In this document: in pieces, positions 1 through 12,060 of the stretch
How the letters are laid out: every line of letters begins with the position of its first letter
Position numbering within the stretch: position 1 is the stretch's first letter
Assembly (NCBI RefSeq): GCF_000687475.1
Contig: NC_057319.1
Span: 3,152,001-3,216,000 of the forward strand
DNA length: 64,000 bases
DNA from: Ustilaginoidea virens
Lineage: Eukaryota > Ascomycota > Sordariomycetes > Hypocreales > Clavicipitaceae
Reading direction: 5' to 3'
Made by a program: the position numbers and the translations under genes
The notes under the pieces: model-generated
Told to the model about the DNA's origin: nothing
What the model saw: the letters and a program-made list of their open reading frames with translations, nothing else
Databases searched by the model: none

Positions 1-191
1 CTCACAAACAAAGCAGACAAACACTGAATCGCTCACAACTCTAAAAAAGCTTTTTGCAATCTTTCCCAGTTCCTCGTTCTCGACCAATGTCTCCTGTCCC
101 CAGCTCGAAAACAACAAGAGCTCCCAGTCGCAAACCCACAGTTTTCCAAGTCCACAGGCCCGGCCCATATCCATAGTACTATGCTCCAAGT

Positions 192-3100
192 CTACACCTC
201 TCCGCTTCCATATACGACCATGCCCGTCTCTACTCCAGCATCCGTCTCAACGACGCTCTCGGTCCACTCACTGCTCGTCTCGTCGTACTCGCTATACCCA
301 GCCTCGGATTCCGTGTACTGGCTTGACAGAACCGTCGTTCCGGCGCTGCTACGCCGCAACGTTTCCGCATCGCTGGCCTCGCCATCATCATCCGCTGTCG
401 AGTCGACTATCGAGTTGTCCTCGTCAATATGGCTCATGCTGCTGCTCGCCGGTGGAGAAAGAGTCACGCTCTCGGGTTCCTCCAGCTCCTCCACCGTCTC
501 CCGCGCGCCCAAATTCTCCTTATCTTCATCCCCAAATCCTTCAGCATGATCCCCTCCCCAGCTGCGCTTGCGGAGACCGTGACCGGCCGCTGTTCTGACG
601 CTTTGGCTCCGCTTGACGAGGGAAGACGGTGAATTGCTGCTGTTCATCTGGCTTAGTGAAGCAATTCGTCTCCCGGTCCCATTCTGAGTCGGTGCAGCCA
701 AGTGTCTCTTCGTTGCCAGAGCCATGTTGACTGCTGGACGGCTCGACTTGGTGTTGGCGGACTGTTCGTCTTGCGCAGCCGGCTTCTTGACTCGCTTCCG
801 GCTCATGTTGTCGCGCCCCTTGGTGCCCTTGACCATCAAGAGCAGGCGAGAGTGGTCCACAACGCCTTCTACAATTCGACGCTCCAGCCTCTCGGCGCGG
901 TGCTCCATATCCGACAGCTCTTCCTTTCGGAGGCGAAGAGCGGTTTCGAGCGAGCCCACATCACCAGCGAGGCGAGTCTTTTGCCTAATTAGGCTTTCTT
1001 GCTCCAGTCGCAAGCTCAAAACGCTGGCTCTCATCCTCTCTTCTTCATCCTTCAAGCTGAGTAAGGATGCTTCCACGAGGTCGCGTTCAGCAATCTTCCG
1101 TTCCAACTCAAGTATTGTATCATGAAGCATCTTCTCTCGATCTTCGTGATCGTCTTCAATTCGTTGCCTCTGGGAAGAGAGAAATTGCGAAATCTCCGCG
1201 GCCGTGTTCACGACAGATTGGTGCACTTTGTCCAATGTCTCAAGTTGTGACAAGGCTTGAGCGGATGTAGCAGAGTGGTCCACAAGCTTATCGAGCTTCT
1301 CCTGAACAGAGCTGTCGTCGTACCGCTGCTCAACCAGTATGTCGAGCTTCTCCTGAACAGAGCTGTCGTCGTACTGCTGCTCAACCAGCATGTCGAGCTT
1401 ATCCTGAACGTTGCTATCATCGTATCGCTGCTCAACCAGCATGTCGAGCTTCTCCTGAACGGTGCTGTCGTCGTACCGCTGCTCGACCAGCATGTCGAGC
1501 TTCTCCTGAACAGAGCTGTCGTCGTACCGCTGCTCAACCAGCATGTCGAGCCTCTCCCGAACAGCGCTGTCGTCGTACCGCTGCTCGACGAGCATGTTGA
1601 GCTTTTCTCTGACCTCGGCATCGTCGTACTTCTGTTCCACCAACTGACTCAGCTTCTCTTGCACATCCGAGTCGTCATACTTTTCGGGAACAGGAAGCAT
1701 GGCCGGGTCGAATGGCTTCATGTCAGTAATCCTGTCGCGGATATCGGTGCTGGTAGACCTCGAGTGCTCAAAATGCTCGCCTACGAGCAAAAGAATATCC
1801 CTGACTGCCTCCAGAATCTGGGGTTGAAATTCCTTCACCTCGCCCTGCAGGCCCTCCAAGGTGGCGACTGCCTGCTGAATGTTCTCGCGTGTTTGCTGGT
1901 GCTCCGTCTTTTCCTCTGCATGATTCTCTTCCGTACGCGAAGCAAGATCCTCCACTTTGGAGAAGACAGTCTGCGATGCCTCCTCCATCTTTTCCAGTGA
2001 ATCGGTGACAGTCGAGCCCAGAGTGTCAATCAACAGCTTGAGATCCTCGGCAACCGCTTTGGTGCTGACGACTGCAGCCTCGGTCTCAAGCCCTCGGGCT
2101 TCGCTCGCGTCAGCCTTCTCATCCATGGCGGCTTTGAAGTCGTCATACTTGGCAATCAGCTCCGTGATCTTGTCGTCAATTTTGCTGCCGATACTGTCAG
2201 CCGCTTCCTGCAGCTTCTCATTCGATTCCAACCGAGCGCCAGCGACAACTTCTTTGTTTTCCTCAAACTGAGACTTCATCGTTTCGAACATTTCCTTGAG
2301 ATCCTCGCCAACGTTTTCGTTCTTGGCCATCTTTTCGCTCATGCCCTCCAAGAGTTTGCCGAGAGCATCAATTCCTGACGATCCGTCCTCTAATTTACCC
2401 CTGATGGCGTCTTGGAACTCTTCAAGGAAAGTCTTGATCTCTGTTACACGATCGGCAACACCGACGATCTCAGCTTGACGATCGTCCAGAGCCTTGGCAG
2501 TTGATTCCGTGAGGCTTTCGATTTTCTCCTTGGCTTCCTTGATAATAATCTCCAAGTCGGAAACGTCTTGTTTGCTAGAGATGGCGGCAAAGTCCGTACC
2601 CGACAAACAGTCCAGGGCTGTTTTGATTTCTAGGACGACGGCTTCGATAGCTTCGACACCAGCCTTGGTGGCCACGCCTTCCTCAGAAGACGCCGCCTTC
2701 TCACTCTTTTCCTTGATTTCCTCCATGGTCAGGCTGAGTTGTGCAACCAACGTCTCCAGAGCAGAGAGGTCCTCTTTCTGAGATAAAGCAGTGAGCTGAT
2801 CAGCCATCGAAGTTACTGCCTCTCGAGTCTCGAGGATAAGAGCCTCCACCACATCAATGTGCTCTTTGCGAACGGCCTGCTCGCCTTCCATCAGGTCATC
2901 CAAGCTTGCCTTCGTATTGCGCAGAATGGTCTCAATAGCCTGCACATCGTCTTTGGTAGCGGAATCACCATTGGCCGTGCCATCAGAGCCATCCTTTGCT
3001 TCTTCTTTTTCAGTCGGCGGAGAAGTTGAAGCAGCAGGCGGCTCACGAGCCCGGACTTCTTCGACGCCCTTTTCCACATTTCGAAGGATTTCCTCCATGC

Positions 3101-6100
3101 GAATCAAGTCTTCACGGTGGATGCTCTCAGTCTCGGGCTGCATGGCTTCCACCTTGATTCGCAGTTGAGTGATGAGGATTTCAAGATTTCTAATATCGTC
3201 CTGTTTCACCGAGTCAGCAGGGATCATGGCACGATCGTCGTCGTCCTCTGTAACGGTTGTCACAGCAACTGCTCTGTCGTTGCTGCTGTCACGAATGGTT
3301 TCAATGTCTGACCTAACCGACTCCAGGCCAGCCTTTAGTGCATCCAGAATCTCATCGTTGGCGGTCAGGTCGGCAGGCTTGTTGGTCACTCTGTCGATTC
3401 CGGCACGAAGATCATTGAGCCCATCTTGTATGGCATCAAGAATCTCGCTAGTCTCGGGTCGTGGCCGCAAGATCTCTTGTCTGAGGCTCGTCAATCCATT
3501 ATGAAGCGCCTCGAGGACTTCTTGGTTGTTGGCTCCTGGTGCAGGTTGATGGGCGGCAGGGATCATGGAGGAATTTACAACCTCGCGTAGACCCTCGAGC
3601 TCGGTCTGAAGCTGTTCACGAGAAGTATCGCTGGCCTGCGTTACAGCCCTCGAAACCTCCTCCTTGAATTCGTCCATTGTTCGGAGGAGGTGTTGCATGA
3701 ATTCCTCCTGGTCTGTCGTGCCCGAGACTCGTTCAACGTAGCCCTCGATAGCAATTCGCAAGTTTTCCAGACCGTCTTTTGTGGCGTCCAAGACTTGTTC
3801 AGTATCTCGTCCATTGGCAGCGACATTCTCCTTGGCCTCCTCAGAGACTGCCCTGAATTCCAGCTTCATGTATTCCATAATGTCCTGTAGGCGCGCAACG
3901 ATTTCGTCATTGTTGGGAACGGCCACAAGAGCGTCCGCTCGAGGCAGGTCTAGCCCATTGAGGCCTTCACGAACTGCCTCGACGACATCATTGCGTGACA
4001 AGTCGTTGCCCATGGCCGAGGCGGCGACGGGGAACTCAAATTCTTCAAGACAGTCACGAACTGCGTCAATGATTTCGTCTCGCGACAAAGAAGCCGGTGT
4101 GTCCACCTGGGGCGGCACGAAATGCTTCAGCCCTTCAACAACAGCCTTAAAGACCTCTTCCCTCGTGGCTGCCTCTGGCCGCTCGTCACGAGGGGCATAT
4201 TCTTGAAGGCCTTCCTTGAGGCAAGCCAGTACCTCTTCCCGCTCGAGTCCCAATTGCTGTACCTCAATCTCGGGCTTATAGTTCTCCCAAGCATCTCTGA
4301 CCGCTTCGATGACGTCGTCTCTGCTCAACTCCTGTGCTTCAGGGCTGGAAGCCTGGTTGTCGCGCAATGCGGCGCGCATAGCCTTGTAAATCTCTTGGTA
4401 GTCAATGACGGTTTTCTGAGAAGACTGTGATTGTGCTGACTGACGTCGATGTTCTCGCAAGACGTTGTTGAGCTGCTCCTTCATTTGCTCGAGACCTTCA
4501 TCAATCACCCTCGAGACTTCATCCTTGCTTGGAGATTCAGCCTCCTCGATTCCCTTGACACCCATTCTCTCCAGCCTCTTTCCCAACTCCCGCCCCATGC
4601 CGAGCACTTCACCTCTCAACTCGCGCACCAGAGCTTTAACCTCGGCCGTCAAACCACCGCTCTGGGAAACGCTATCCTTGACGGACCTGATGATCTTCAA
4701 GAGATCTTCGCTCACCAAGTCAACGCCGCGAGCAGGATGCGCAGATGATCTCGCGTTGGCAGCATCGTAAACCAGTTGGTCGACACGCTGAGACATTGGC
4801 CCACTTGTTGGTCTCTGCAACTCCATATTTTCGTCGCTCAAGCTTTCCCCTCGGCTTGACTTGCCGACAATGACGGCATTTTCCGACAGTGAGCGAACAT
4901 AATCTGCCAATTCTTCAATCTTGCTGGAGGTGGCCAGGCCGGAGAGCTTTTGAGATAGCTCAGTAAGCAAGCCCACCAATGATTCATGTCCATCCTTTGT
5001 ACCGAGCGCGTTCCAGATCTTCTCCAGAAGCATTAGTGAAGCAGAGGTATCGACTCCGGATAGCGACGGAGTGCTGATAGAGCCACGATCAATGGATTCG
5101 GCGAAGCTCTTGGGGGATGGCAATCGAGGAAGTTGAAAGGGCCTTGAATTGGTCGGTGGGGAGCCAAAGGGCTTGGTATCGAGACAAGGTCCATTGAAGG
5201 AAGCCATTTTGCTTGATGTTTCATGGATATTGCCGACAAGCTCTCTCAAGCTCCTTCGAACGTCTTCGTCTCTCGTCTTGGTTGCCTCTTTTAGGCTGAG
5301 CAGATCGGTAGCGTTGTCACGGCTTCTTCGCGTCAACGCGGCCATCTCCTTTTGAAGAGAAGTCGCAATATTGGTAAGAGTGATGAGCTGCGCGGCCACG
5401 TCGCCCGAGGTGATGGATGATTGCCTCGGCGTTGAACCATTGGTCACGTTTGCTAGGGGAGGCTCGGCCTCTCTGGACAAGGTTTTGGCACCCATGGCCT
5501 GCAAGGCAAGCATGGTCGAACTTTGAGGTGGGGTGTTTTCGCCCAGAATACTCTGGGGAGGTCGTCGAGCCGTCGGCCTCAGGATTGGGGTCAAGCTGGG
5601 TCCCGGGACGGGGGTCGAGCTGGCCGAGTGTCTCTCTTCACGTCTCGGTTCCGGGGGCAATTCTCGTGGCGTGGTAGGCGTGCTCGGTCTGAGGTCGGGT
5701 TTTGCCCAGTTGCCCTCAATCAGCAAACTGAGATCTCGGACAGAGCCGGGCTGCAAGGACTGTAAGCGGCGGTGCGAGCCACCCTTGACCAGAGCTCTCT
5801 CTGGCGATTCCCCTCCACGCTTGACGAGGGCACTGTTCTCCCGCGCCCGTTCATTCAAAGCAGCATGTGCAGACTGAATGGCGCTGGACGTGCCGATACG
5901 CGAGGCCAAGACGGGCGATTGAGGGTTTGGATTCAGCGGCAGGGGCGGGGGAGCTCGTTCGGGATCTGAGCTGTCCCACCTGTTTGCTAGATGTTAGCCC
6001 AACTTGCTTCCAGGAGCGTAAAGCGGGACAAAAAAAAACAAAAAAGAAAAAAAGAGAGAGAGAGAGAGAGTGAGAAGAAAAAGGCAAGAAAGCAGAGATG

Positions 6101-6312
6101 TTTGCGATGCAGCGTTCCAAGCCGCGAAAGAGTGGAACCAAACGGATCGTGATGTCGAGAGTGGAAGAAGAAGGGAAGGGGAAAAGGCCCGCCACATACA
6201 TGGGAATAAGGGCTTTGAAGTTTTGGCTTTGGTCCGACGACGCAGAATGCTGGTGTTTCAGATGTCTCTCGCCGTCTCTAGACGAGATTGAGTCCCAATC
6301 CGAGTATGACAT
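192..6312 (-). CDS. Giant coiled-coil repeat protein, about 1,966 aa
   Basis: I do not recognise a function. The model has two exons: 6312-6200, then a 220-bp intron (donor GTATGT at 6199, acceptor CAG ending at 5980), then 5979-192. The join gives IPMWDSSDPERAPPPLPLNP, an in-frame proline-rich motif that fits an N-terminus better than any downstream start; the long uninterrupted frame has no ATG near its 5' edge (a TTG sits at 5909). Residues about 1-240 are Ser/Thr/Pro-rich and probably disordered. Most of the rest is acidic, Glu/Lys-rich helix with heptad-like spacing. Two repeat layers are visible: 30-40-residue units containing an EAVxxGL-like core in the middle, and eight 17-residue units at about 1470-1606. 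A dense coiled coil follows (about 1640-1770), then a basic stretch and an acidic Ser/Glu-rich tail. A scaffold or cytoskeleton-linked role is possible but only inferred. Confidence 0.85.
1275..1686 (-). repeat. Eight tandem 51-bp coding repeats
   Basis: Inside the giant coiled-coil gene, eight copies of a 17-residue unit with consensus QRYDDSSVQEKLDMLVE follow one another without gaps. Copies differ at a few codons (for example SSV, STV, SNV, AEV), so the array is old enough to have diverged yet remains strictly in frame. Confidence 0.9.
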
Positions 6313-7492
6313 GTCCGGCTGGCCTGGGGCACCCCACAGAGAGATGCCTCGACCCGCGATGCGATGCTGCCAGGAATGCAAAAGTGCAGAGATGAGGAAT
6401 GCGGACAGCCACCGCCGACGCTCACGCTTTGCCCGAAAGAGGATACCAAGACTCGATTTCGCCAGGTGTGGAAACTGATGAATACGACGGGAGGTTGTGC
6501 AGTCAAGACAGGCTGATGGACACGGAAGATGTCGAGAGCCGTTTCTTCATATTCCTACCAAGAGGTGGGAAAAGTCGGGAACTGTTTGTTTTTCTTTTTT
6601 CTTGTTTCTTTTTTTTCTTTTCTTTTCCCTCTTTTTTTTGGGAGGGGTTTTCGTTATTTTGGATTGGTGGAGTGTGGGGGGGTTTAATGTTTGATCTTGG
6701 ACAGAAGGAGCAACTGGTTCATGGTTGTTGATGCGCTGTCGCCCTTTGTCCTCATTCGGCTTCCCGAGCGGGAGATGTTTTTGGCCGCTTCAACATGATG
6801 CCGTTGCGCGGGGCAACGCCGCCAGAGTGGGGGCCAAAACCCAATGGGGCAGGGGCAGGAGGGAGCTGCAGACTTGCCCACTCCTCATTGGGCAGATTGG
6901 TGCGGTCAGAAGACGCCATGGATTCTCTCGACTTCTACGCCTTTGGTTTCACTGGTGAGTTGGCGGCCATGGTTATTTGGTTCGGCCGAAAGCAGCGCGT
7001 AAGAAGCAGAAACGGGGAACAAGGTTCTCCCGACCGGGATTTACTGCGAAATGGGCCGTAGCCCTGTCAGGCAATTCAAGCTGCAGCTTATCTATCATCC
7101 CTACTCCGTACATCCCTGTCTTTGTTCCGAGATACATCATCCTTCCCTGGGACAGAGTTTCACCAGACATTGTCCCGGCGTAGAGCACAATCGTGTCCGC
7201 GATTGAAAATTCTGCAGGACCGACCTCGCTCGCGTAAAATCAGTAAAATGACGAGGTTGCCGCAAGCTAGTGTAGTAGTCTAAAAATTTCTTTTGCCCAG
7301 AAAAAAAAAAAGAGAAAAAAAAAACCCCCCAAAAACAGATCTGGCTAGCCAGCCAACCAAGCACCAGATCTTCCCTCCCAACGAATGATCCAAAACAACA
7401 AAAAGATGCCCAAACACTCTCCATTTTCCACATTTCCGGAACAGAAAGTTGTAGCTGCAAGAGAAAATGATTACCCGCCGGCTCACACCCCA
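6313..7492. other. Intergenic region, two divergent-free promoters
   Basis: No supported gene. It holds the upstream region of the coiled-coil gene and the 3' flank of GGC1. Pyrimidine-rich runs lie at 6586-6640 and purine-rich runs at 7300-7330. A short ATG-led segment at 6919 ending at a GTGAGT is discussed under rejected items. Confidence 0.6.
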
Positions 7493-9014
7493 TCATCGTT
7501 TGGATAAGGCGGCGTCGAAGGCGGGGATCAAGGTCTGGGCAAGCCAGAAGGAAAACACCAGCTTGGGACCGGTCATGAGCAGCTGTAAAGTATAAACATT
7601 AGCCAATTTGGCGTCAAGTCAAATCGGAAGCTTCCCGGCCCAGCATAAACTCAATTCAATAGGATCATGGGGAGCAATGACTCACCTTGGGAACCAAGCC
7701 CTTGAAGAAACTAGAGAGGCCCTCCTGGCGAGCCATGTTGGTCAAGATTCGGAAACCGCTCTCGGGGTTTTCAAAGTTGCGGTTCTGGATCCGGGTCTTG
7801 ATCACATCCAGCGGCGCCGACACTACTAAAGAAGCAGAAGCGCCGGCAATAGAGGCAACGAAATTCTGGAACCAAGTGGCCTTGTTGTAGTCCTGGAGCT
7901 GGAACATGTATTCCTTGGCGAAAGCAGAGCCTCCAAAGAGCTGGAAACCAATCGTCAGAACCGTCCGTTGCGTGGGCCTTTTCCCAAGAGCGCATCTAGT
8001 AAGAGGCTCCCCGTGAGGGGGGGCAACCTACCGCAAAAGAGCCAGGAGCGTTTCGAGCAGCAGTCCAGCCCCAGCCACGATAAAGACCGAACCCTTCATC
8101 GGCAACAATCTTGAGGACGCCACGGCCTCTGAAGGCTTCGGGGTTTGTTTGGCGCTTGATCTTCAGGACGTCGAGCGGAAGAAGAACGATTTCGCCAATA
8201 CCAACTATACTGCGCAGATTGCAATGTCAGATGTGGACTCGACATGCAAGAAGAGTAGTACTCGCTGGGAGAATGCGCGTTCGGCCGAGAGGCTAGGATC
8301 GGCTTCGTATCGGGTTCAGATCGGGCTTCCTATGTGCTCACCTGCCAGCAGTAGAATGCATGAGAGCCTTGCCAGTCTTCTTGCCAAATGCCGAGTCAAA
8401 GTCCCTGCCATAGTGCTTGGCTAGATAATCACGCGCCACCGGTTGCCCACCATACTTGTAGATTCGCTGAAGGACTTTGTAGCCAGCGGCATAGCCCAGG
8501 CCCGGGAATAGAGAGATAAACTTTCGGCCGGCAGGAGCGGCGGCTTTGTCCTTGAAGATGACTTGGTTGAGCTGGCTTGTATTGGCGATCTGGGTTGTGA
8601 GGAGCAGATTCGCGTGTTAGCACTCGGCAGCCACTATTTCTCCCATCTCCTGGCTCAAATGACATGGCGTTTGACGTGGTAGGTCTTACCCGAGTCTGGT
8701 TGCTCATCAATCGTTTCGCAATAGTGTCGACCTGCGGGAATCGAAATCAGATCAGTAAAAGATGCACTCCCTAGCACTTCGTTCCAGCCAGGCAGACTCG
8801 TCATACTGGGTGGAAAATGGCCAATTCGGCAATGCCGGCGGATCCTTCAACAACGTCAGCATGTCTCATTCGCTCCGTATTGCTCAGAGTCGTCCTTTTC
8901 CGGTACGAAAAGTTGGAAAGTTGGGTTCATCAATGGAGGCGGTTTACCTGAACCTAGCAGTCTGGCCAGATTGGACTCCCTTTCTTGGCCCGAGTTGGCT
9001 CTCGGAGGAGACAT
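7493..9014 (-). CDS. GGC1: Mitochondrial GTP/GDP carrier (Ggc1 family), 305 aa
   Basis: This is an inner-membrane mitochondrial carrier that, in the yeast family member, exchanges cytosolic GTP for matrix GDP and affects iron homeostasis. Seven exons join cleanly: 9014-8948, 8844-8807, 8731-8690, 8589-8342, 8209-8032, 7940-7686, 7582-7493, for 918 nt in frame. The three carrier signatures are present: HPVDTIAK near residue 33, LPLDVLKIKR in the middle repeat, and APLDVIKTR in the third. The segment NPEAFRGRG followed by RGWGWTAARNAPGSF is diagnostic of the Ggc1 subgroup as I recall it. The start ATG is the only one ahead of the first donor. The length matches the family (about 300 aa). The second and third exons are very small (38 and 42 nt). 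Confidence 0.93.
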
Positions 9015-9196
9015 GGCGAAGGTTTATGTTTGTAAAAGCGGACAATATATCGCTAGCAGGTCTAATGATTGCGAATAGAGAAAGGCGTGGTGAAGCAGAT
9101 TGGAAAAAAAAAAGAAGAAAAAAAAGAACGGCCCCTGAGAAAGCGTGCCAGGACTTGGTCTGGTAGTAGTTGATGTGCTGATGACGGATAATTAGC

Positions 9197-9229
<33 letters not shown>

Positions 9230-9876
9230 CCTGCGCAGGAGCTGCGGCAGGTGCCTGAGCTGGTGGTTCCCGAGATCGGTCGCGTGCGACCTTTGAAAGC
9301 TAGGGACCTGATAGGCTGGCGCCCTGCAAAGCCGACCTAGGGGCTGATGGCGTGTGCGGCGGCCGGCTTGGGGGGTCTTTATTGGCGTCTGGTCGCTGAA
9401 AGCTGCTGGTTGGCAGGGTCGACCAAATTGATGTGACAACCAGATTACCCGCCCCAGCAAGAATGTAGAGAATGGGGACACAAAACATAGCATTCGCAAG
9501 GAGTATCTAGTCTATGGCCACAAAGACTCGATTCCCGAGGCTGTAGGTTCCAAATTTGGATCGCGCGAGCTTGATTGCCGCTACCCTATCCAAGTCCACC
9601 GGCAAGCAAATGCCAACTCTCATCCTACGAATCACCACCAACCAACCTCTCACCTCGTCGCTTTTTTTGCCCGCCGCCGTCCACTCAGCGCGGCCGGAAA
9701 GGAATTCGGCACAATGACCAACACCTTTCATGGGTTCATGACATGGTCATGGTCATGGTCATGTCATGGCCCTTGGCTCCGGCAAAGGGTTCAGCTATTC
9801 CAGATACTGCGGGCGTCCACGCCGTAAATCTATCCATATGCCAGGGCTCGTCGAGCTGCCTCTCGATTAAATAACC
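9015..9876. other. Intergenic, T30 tract and CATGGT repeat
   Basis: It lies between GGC1 (upstream side) and the 3' end of RPC82. It contains a run of 30 T at 9200-9229 and a short CATGGT tandem array at about 9741-9765. No gene is supported. Confidence 0.6.
9200..9229. repeat. T30 homopolymer
   Basis: A run of 30 T, the longest homopolymer seen in the window, lies about 190 bp upstream of the GGC1 start. Confidence 0.9.
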
Positions 9877-12060
9877 TTAATAATCTCGAAACACTGCCAC
9901 CATGTCGTCTAGTCTCATCACCTGTCCCAGGAGCCTTTTCTGTACCTCCAAGTGCCGGTTATACTTGTTGTAATGCTCCGTAGTCATTACTTCTTGCTCC
10001 TTGCCTTGAACATCCTTTCTCTCAACAAAGGAGAGAATGTTGCGCTCCTTGTGCCTCTGCACGTCCAAAGTCTGCAAGCACCTCAGCATTCCCTTGTACA
10101 CGTCATCGAGCAGCTGTGATTGAGTTTGCTCAATATCAAAGAACCAGAAAAACAGTGTACGATTGGCCAGTCTGCTGTTGTCCTTTGGCACCTCTTGGAC
10201 GTCGACAATGCCGGCCATTTGCATGGCCAGCATCTTCCCCTGCACATCCGACTTCTTCATAAGAGCAGCGGAGGGAAGCATCTTCTCGTCCAACTTTCCC
10301 TTTTCCCGCAGAATGCGAGTCAAGCGAAGGCCATGCCGTCCAAACGACCGCTCAATGAAGGCATCAAGCTCTGATTCGCGCAAACGATCCATCAGCATGT
10401 CGAAATCCACGGCCCATTGCCCACGACCTTGGGTCCCGCAATGGCGAACAAACCGATGCTTGCTTTCAGACAGCAGCAGAAGATGGCTCCGCATTTGGTT
10501 AAGCCGACTATCCCCAGAAGTGGCACCGTCTTCGAATTTGACCTTGGTAAGCCTGTGGCCGTTCAAGTGTTCCTGCTGGCCTTTGCTGTCCATGGCATTC
10601 TCGGAATCCCTATCCACGTCCATGGCCGCAGCGGCTGCCACGACCCTCGCCAGTCTTCCACGAGGGGCCGCGGCGGGCTTTACGCTTGACCCTTCATCCT
10701 CGTCTTCATTTTCATCCGAATCGCTGTCGTAGGCGTAGGGTCCCGCCCTTATCTTCTCGGCACTGTCGATGTCTATCTTATCCTTTGGTGGTTTTCCTAT
10801 ACCCCCAGCGACGTCAACGTCATCATCTAGATGCTCATATATCTCCATGGTTGTGACTGATGTCTGCGGGCCATGGTTCTGGTCGCCAATCAGAGCGTCA
10901 GCCCGACATCTCGACGTTTTCACTGTCAGCAGGTCCAACAGTGTCCGGTATACGTGACCAGTAATCTCCCCAAGCGCATCGGCGGCGAAATCCGCGAGGC
11001 GCTGATTGCGCAGCTCGACGAGACACTTTTCATGGTTGACTCTGACCACAACGTTGGGCTAAAGGGGTTCTCGTTAGCGCGCCCGAACTACGTTGATTCG
11101 GGAATAAGCCACCCCATTGCCTACATTCAAATCTGGGGCGTCATCAAGGACGAAATCGTCATGCCGACTAGATCCATTCTGCAACTTTCTGCGTTTTGTG
11201 CCAGGGCCAGATCTAAGGTCCAACTGGCGTTTCAGCGCTTTGCTCTGGTCCCTGAAGGACTTGAACTTTTCCACAATTTGCATGTGCTGCTCAATTTTAC
11301 TTTTACTGGCCCTTTCTCCAGGCGCAGTCTTTGTCACGTCGGCTTCGATTTCCCGATATACTTCCGCAGGGTTGCGGAAGCTGCCAGGCTGAGCCGTTTC
11401 CAGTACTTCTGCTTGTATCAGGCGAGCCAGTGCGGAGTAGAGATGGTCTTTGGTTTCAATCAAGCCAGTTGAAGAGTCATGCGATCCGTTTGTGTGGCCA
11501 TTCGTTTTAGGGGCTCTGGTTGTGAACGCGTGTATAAGGTCTGCGACTCGAGCGTAGCCCAGTTGCATCAACGTCTGAACCAAATCTCGCTCGGCGGCGC
11601 CATACTGGCTATTGATGACTTGAAGGATTTTGCCAGACCTTATGAGATTATAGCAAGCATCCGAGTTGGCTTCGTAACTCGTCGATCTCGTATCGGGGTC
11701 GGTGTTATGGTAGAGAAGATTTTGCTGAACCAAAACACCGAGTCCGTTTCGAAGATGCCGTGGACTCAGGGATGTGTGCTGTAGCAGCTGCGGGATGGTG
11801 CTCCGGCCCTTGGTAAAGAGCGCGACAAGGATGCGCTGGATGAAACAGTCAAGAAGGAAAGTCAGCCCCATGACACACCACAAATGACTAACAAGACCGT
11901 TAGGAAGCAGGTTCAGCTCACAGACGGAAGCTCGCCAAAGAGGTCATTTACAAGGAGAGCACAGAGCTCTGCCGCATGCTTTGTCTGTTTGCGAAGCAGT
12001 CAGCGAGAAGAAGACGCAGTTAGTCAGCCAGGGCGATGGAAAGAAACTGACAACAAGCAT
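9877..12060 (-). CDS. RPC82: RNA polymerase III subunit RPC3/RPC82, 654 aa
   Basis: This is the winged-helix subunit of the RPC82-RPC34-RPC31 subcomplex that helps Pol III recruit to promoters and open DNA at tRNA, 5S and U6 genes. The model is 12060-12052, 11984-11922, 11835-11125, 11058-9877 (1,965 nt in frame). The N-terminus HAAELCALLVNDLFGELPS followed by TKGRSTIPQLLQ matches the first winged helix of the family. An acidic linker (DSDSDENEDEDEGS) sits between the winged-helix domains, and the C-terminal part ends with a helical FVERKDVQGKEQ region. Two points are uncertain. Exon 1 is only 9 nt (ATG CTT GTT) with an unusual GTCAGT donor. The third intron is taken as 11124-11059 (66 bp), because the shorter alternative beginning at 11091 would be only 33 bp. 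Total length fits the family. Confidence 0.88.

Noticed and set aside
6919..7183. A short ATG-led segment MDSLDFYAFGFTG followed by GTGAGT, like a first exon
   Set aside because: No later exon in frame or recognisable domain follows before the GGC1 stop at 7493; it could be a remnant but is not supported as a gene.
11059..11091. A 33-bp intron alternative in RPC82
   Set aside because: Shorter than fungal introns normally allow; the 66-bp alternative keeps the frame equally well.
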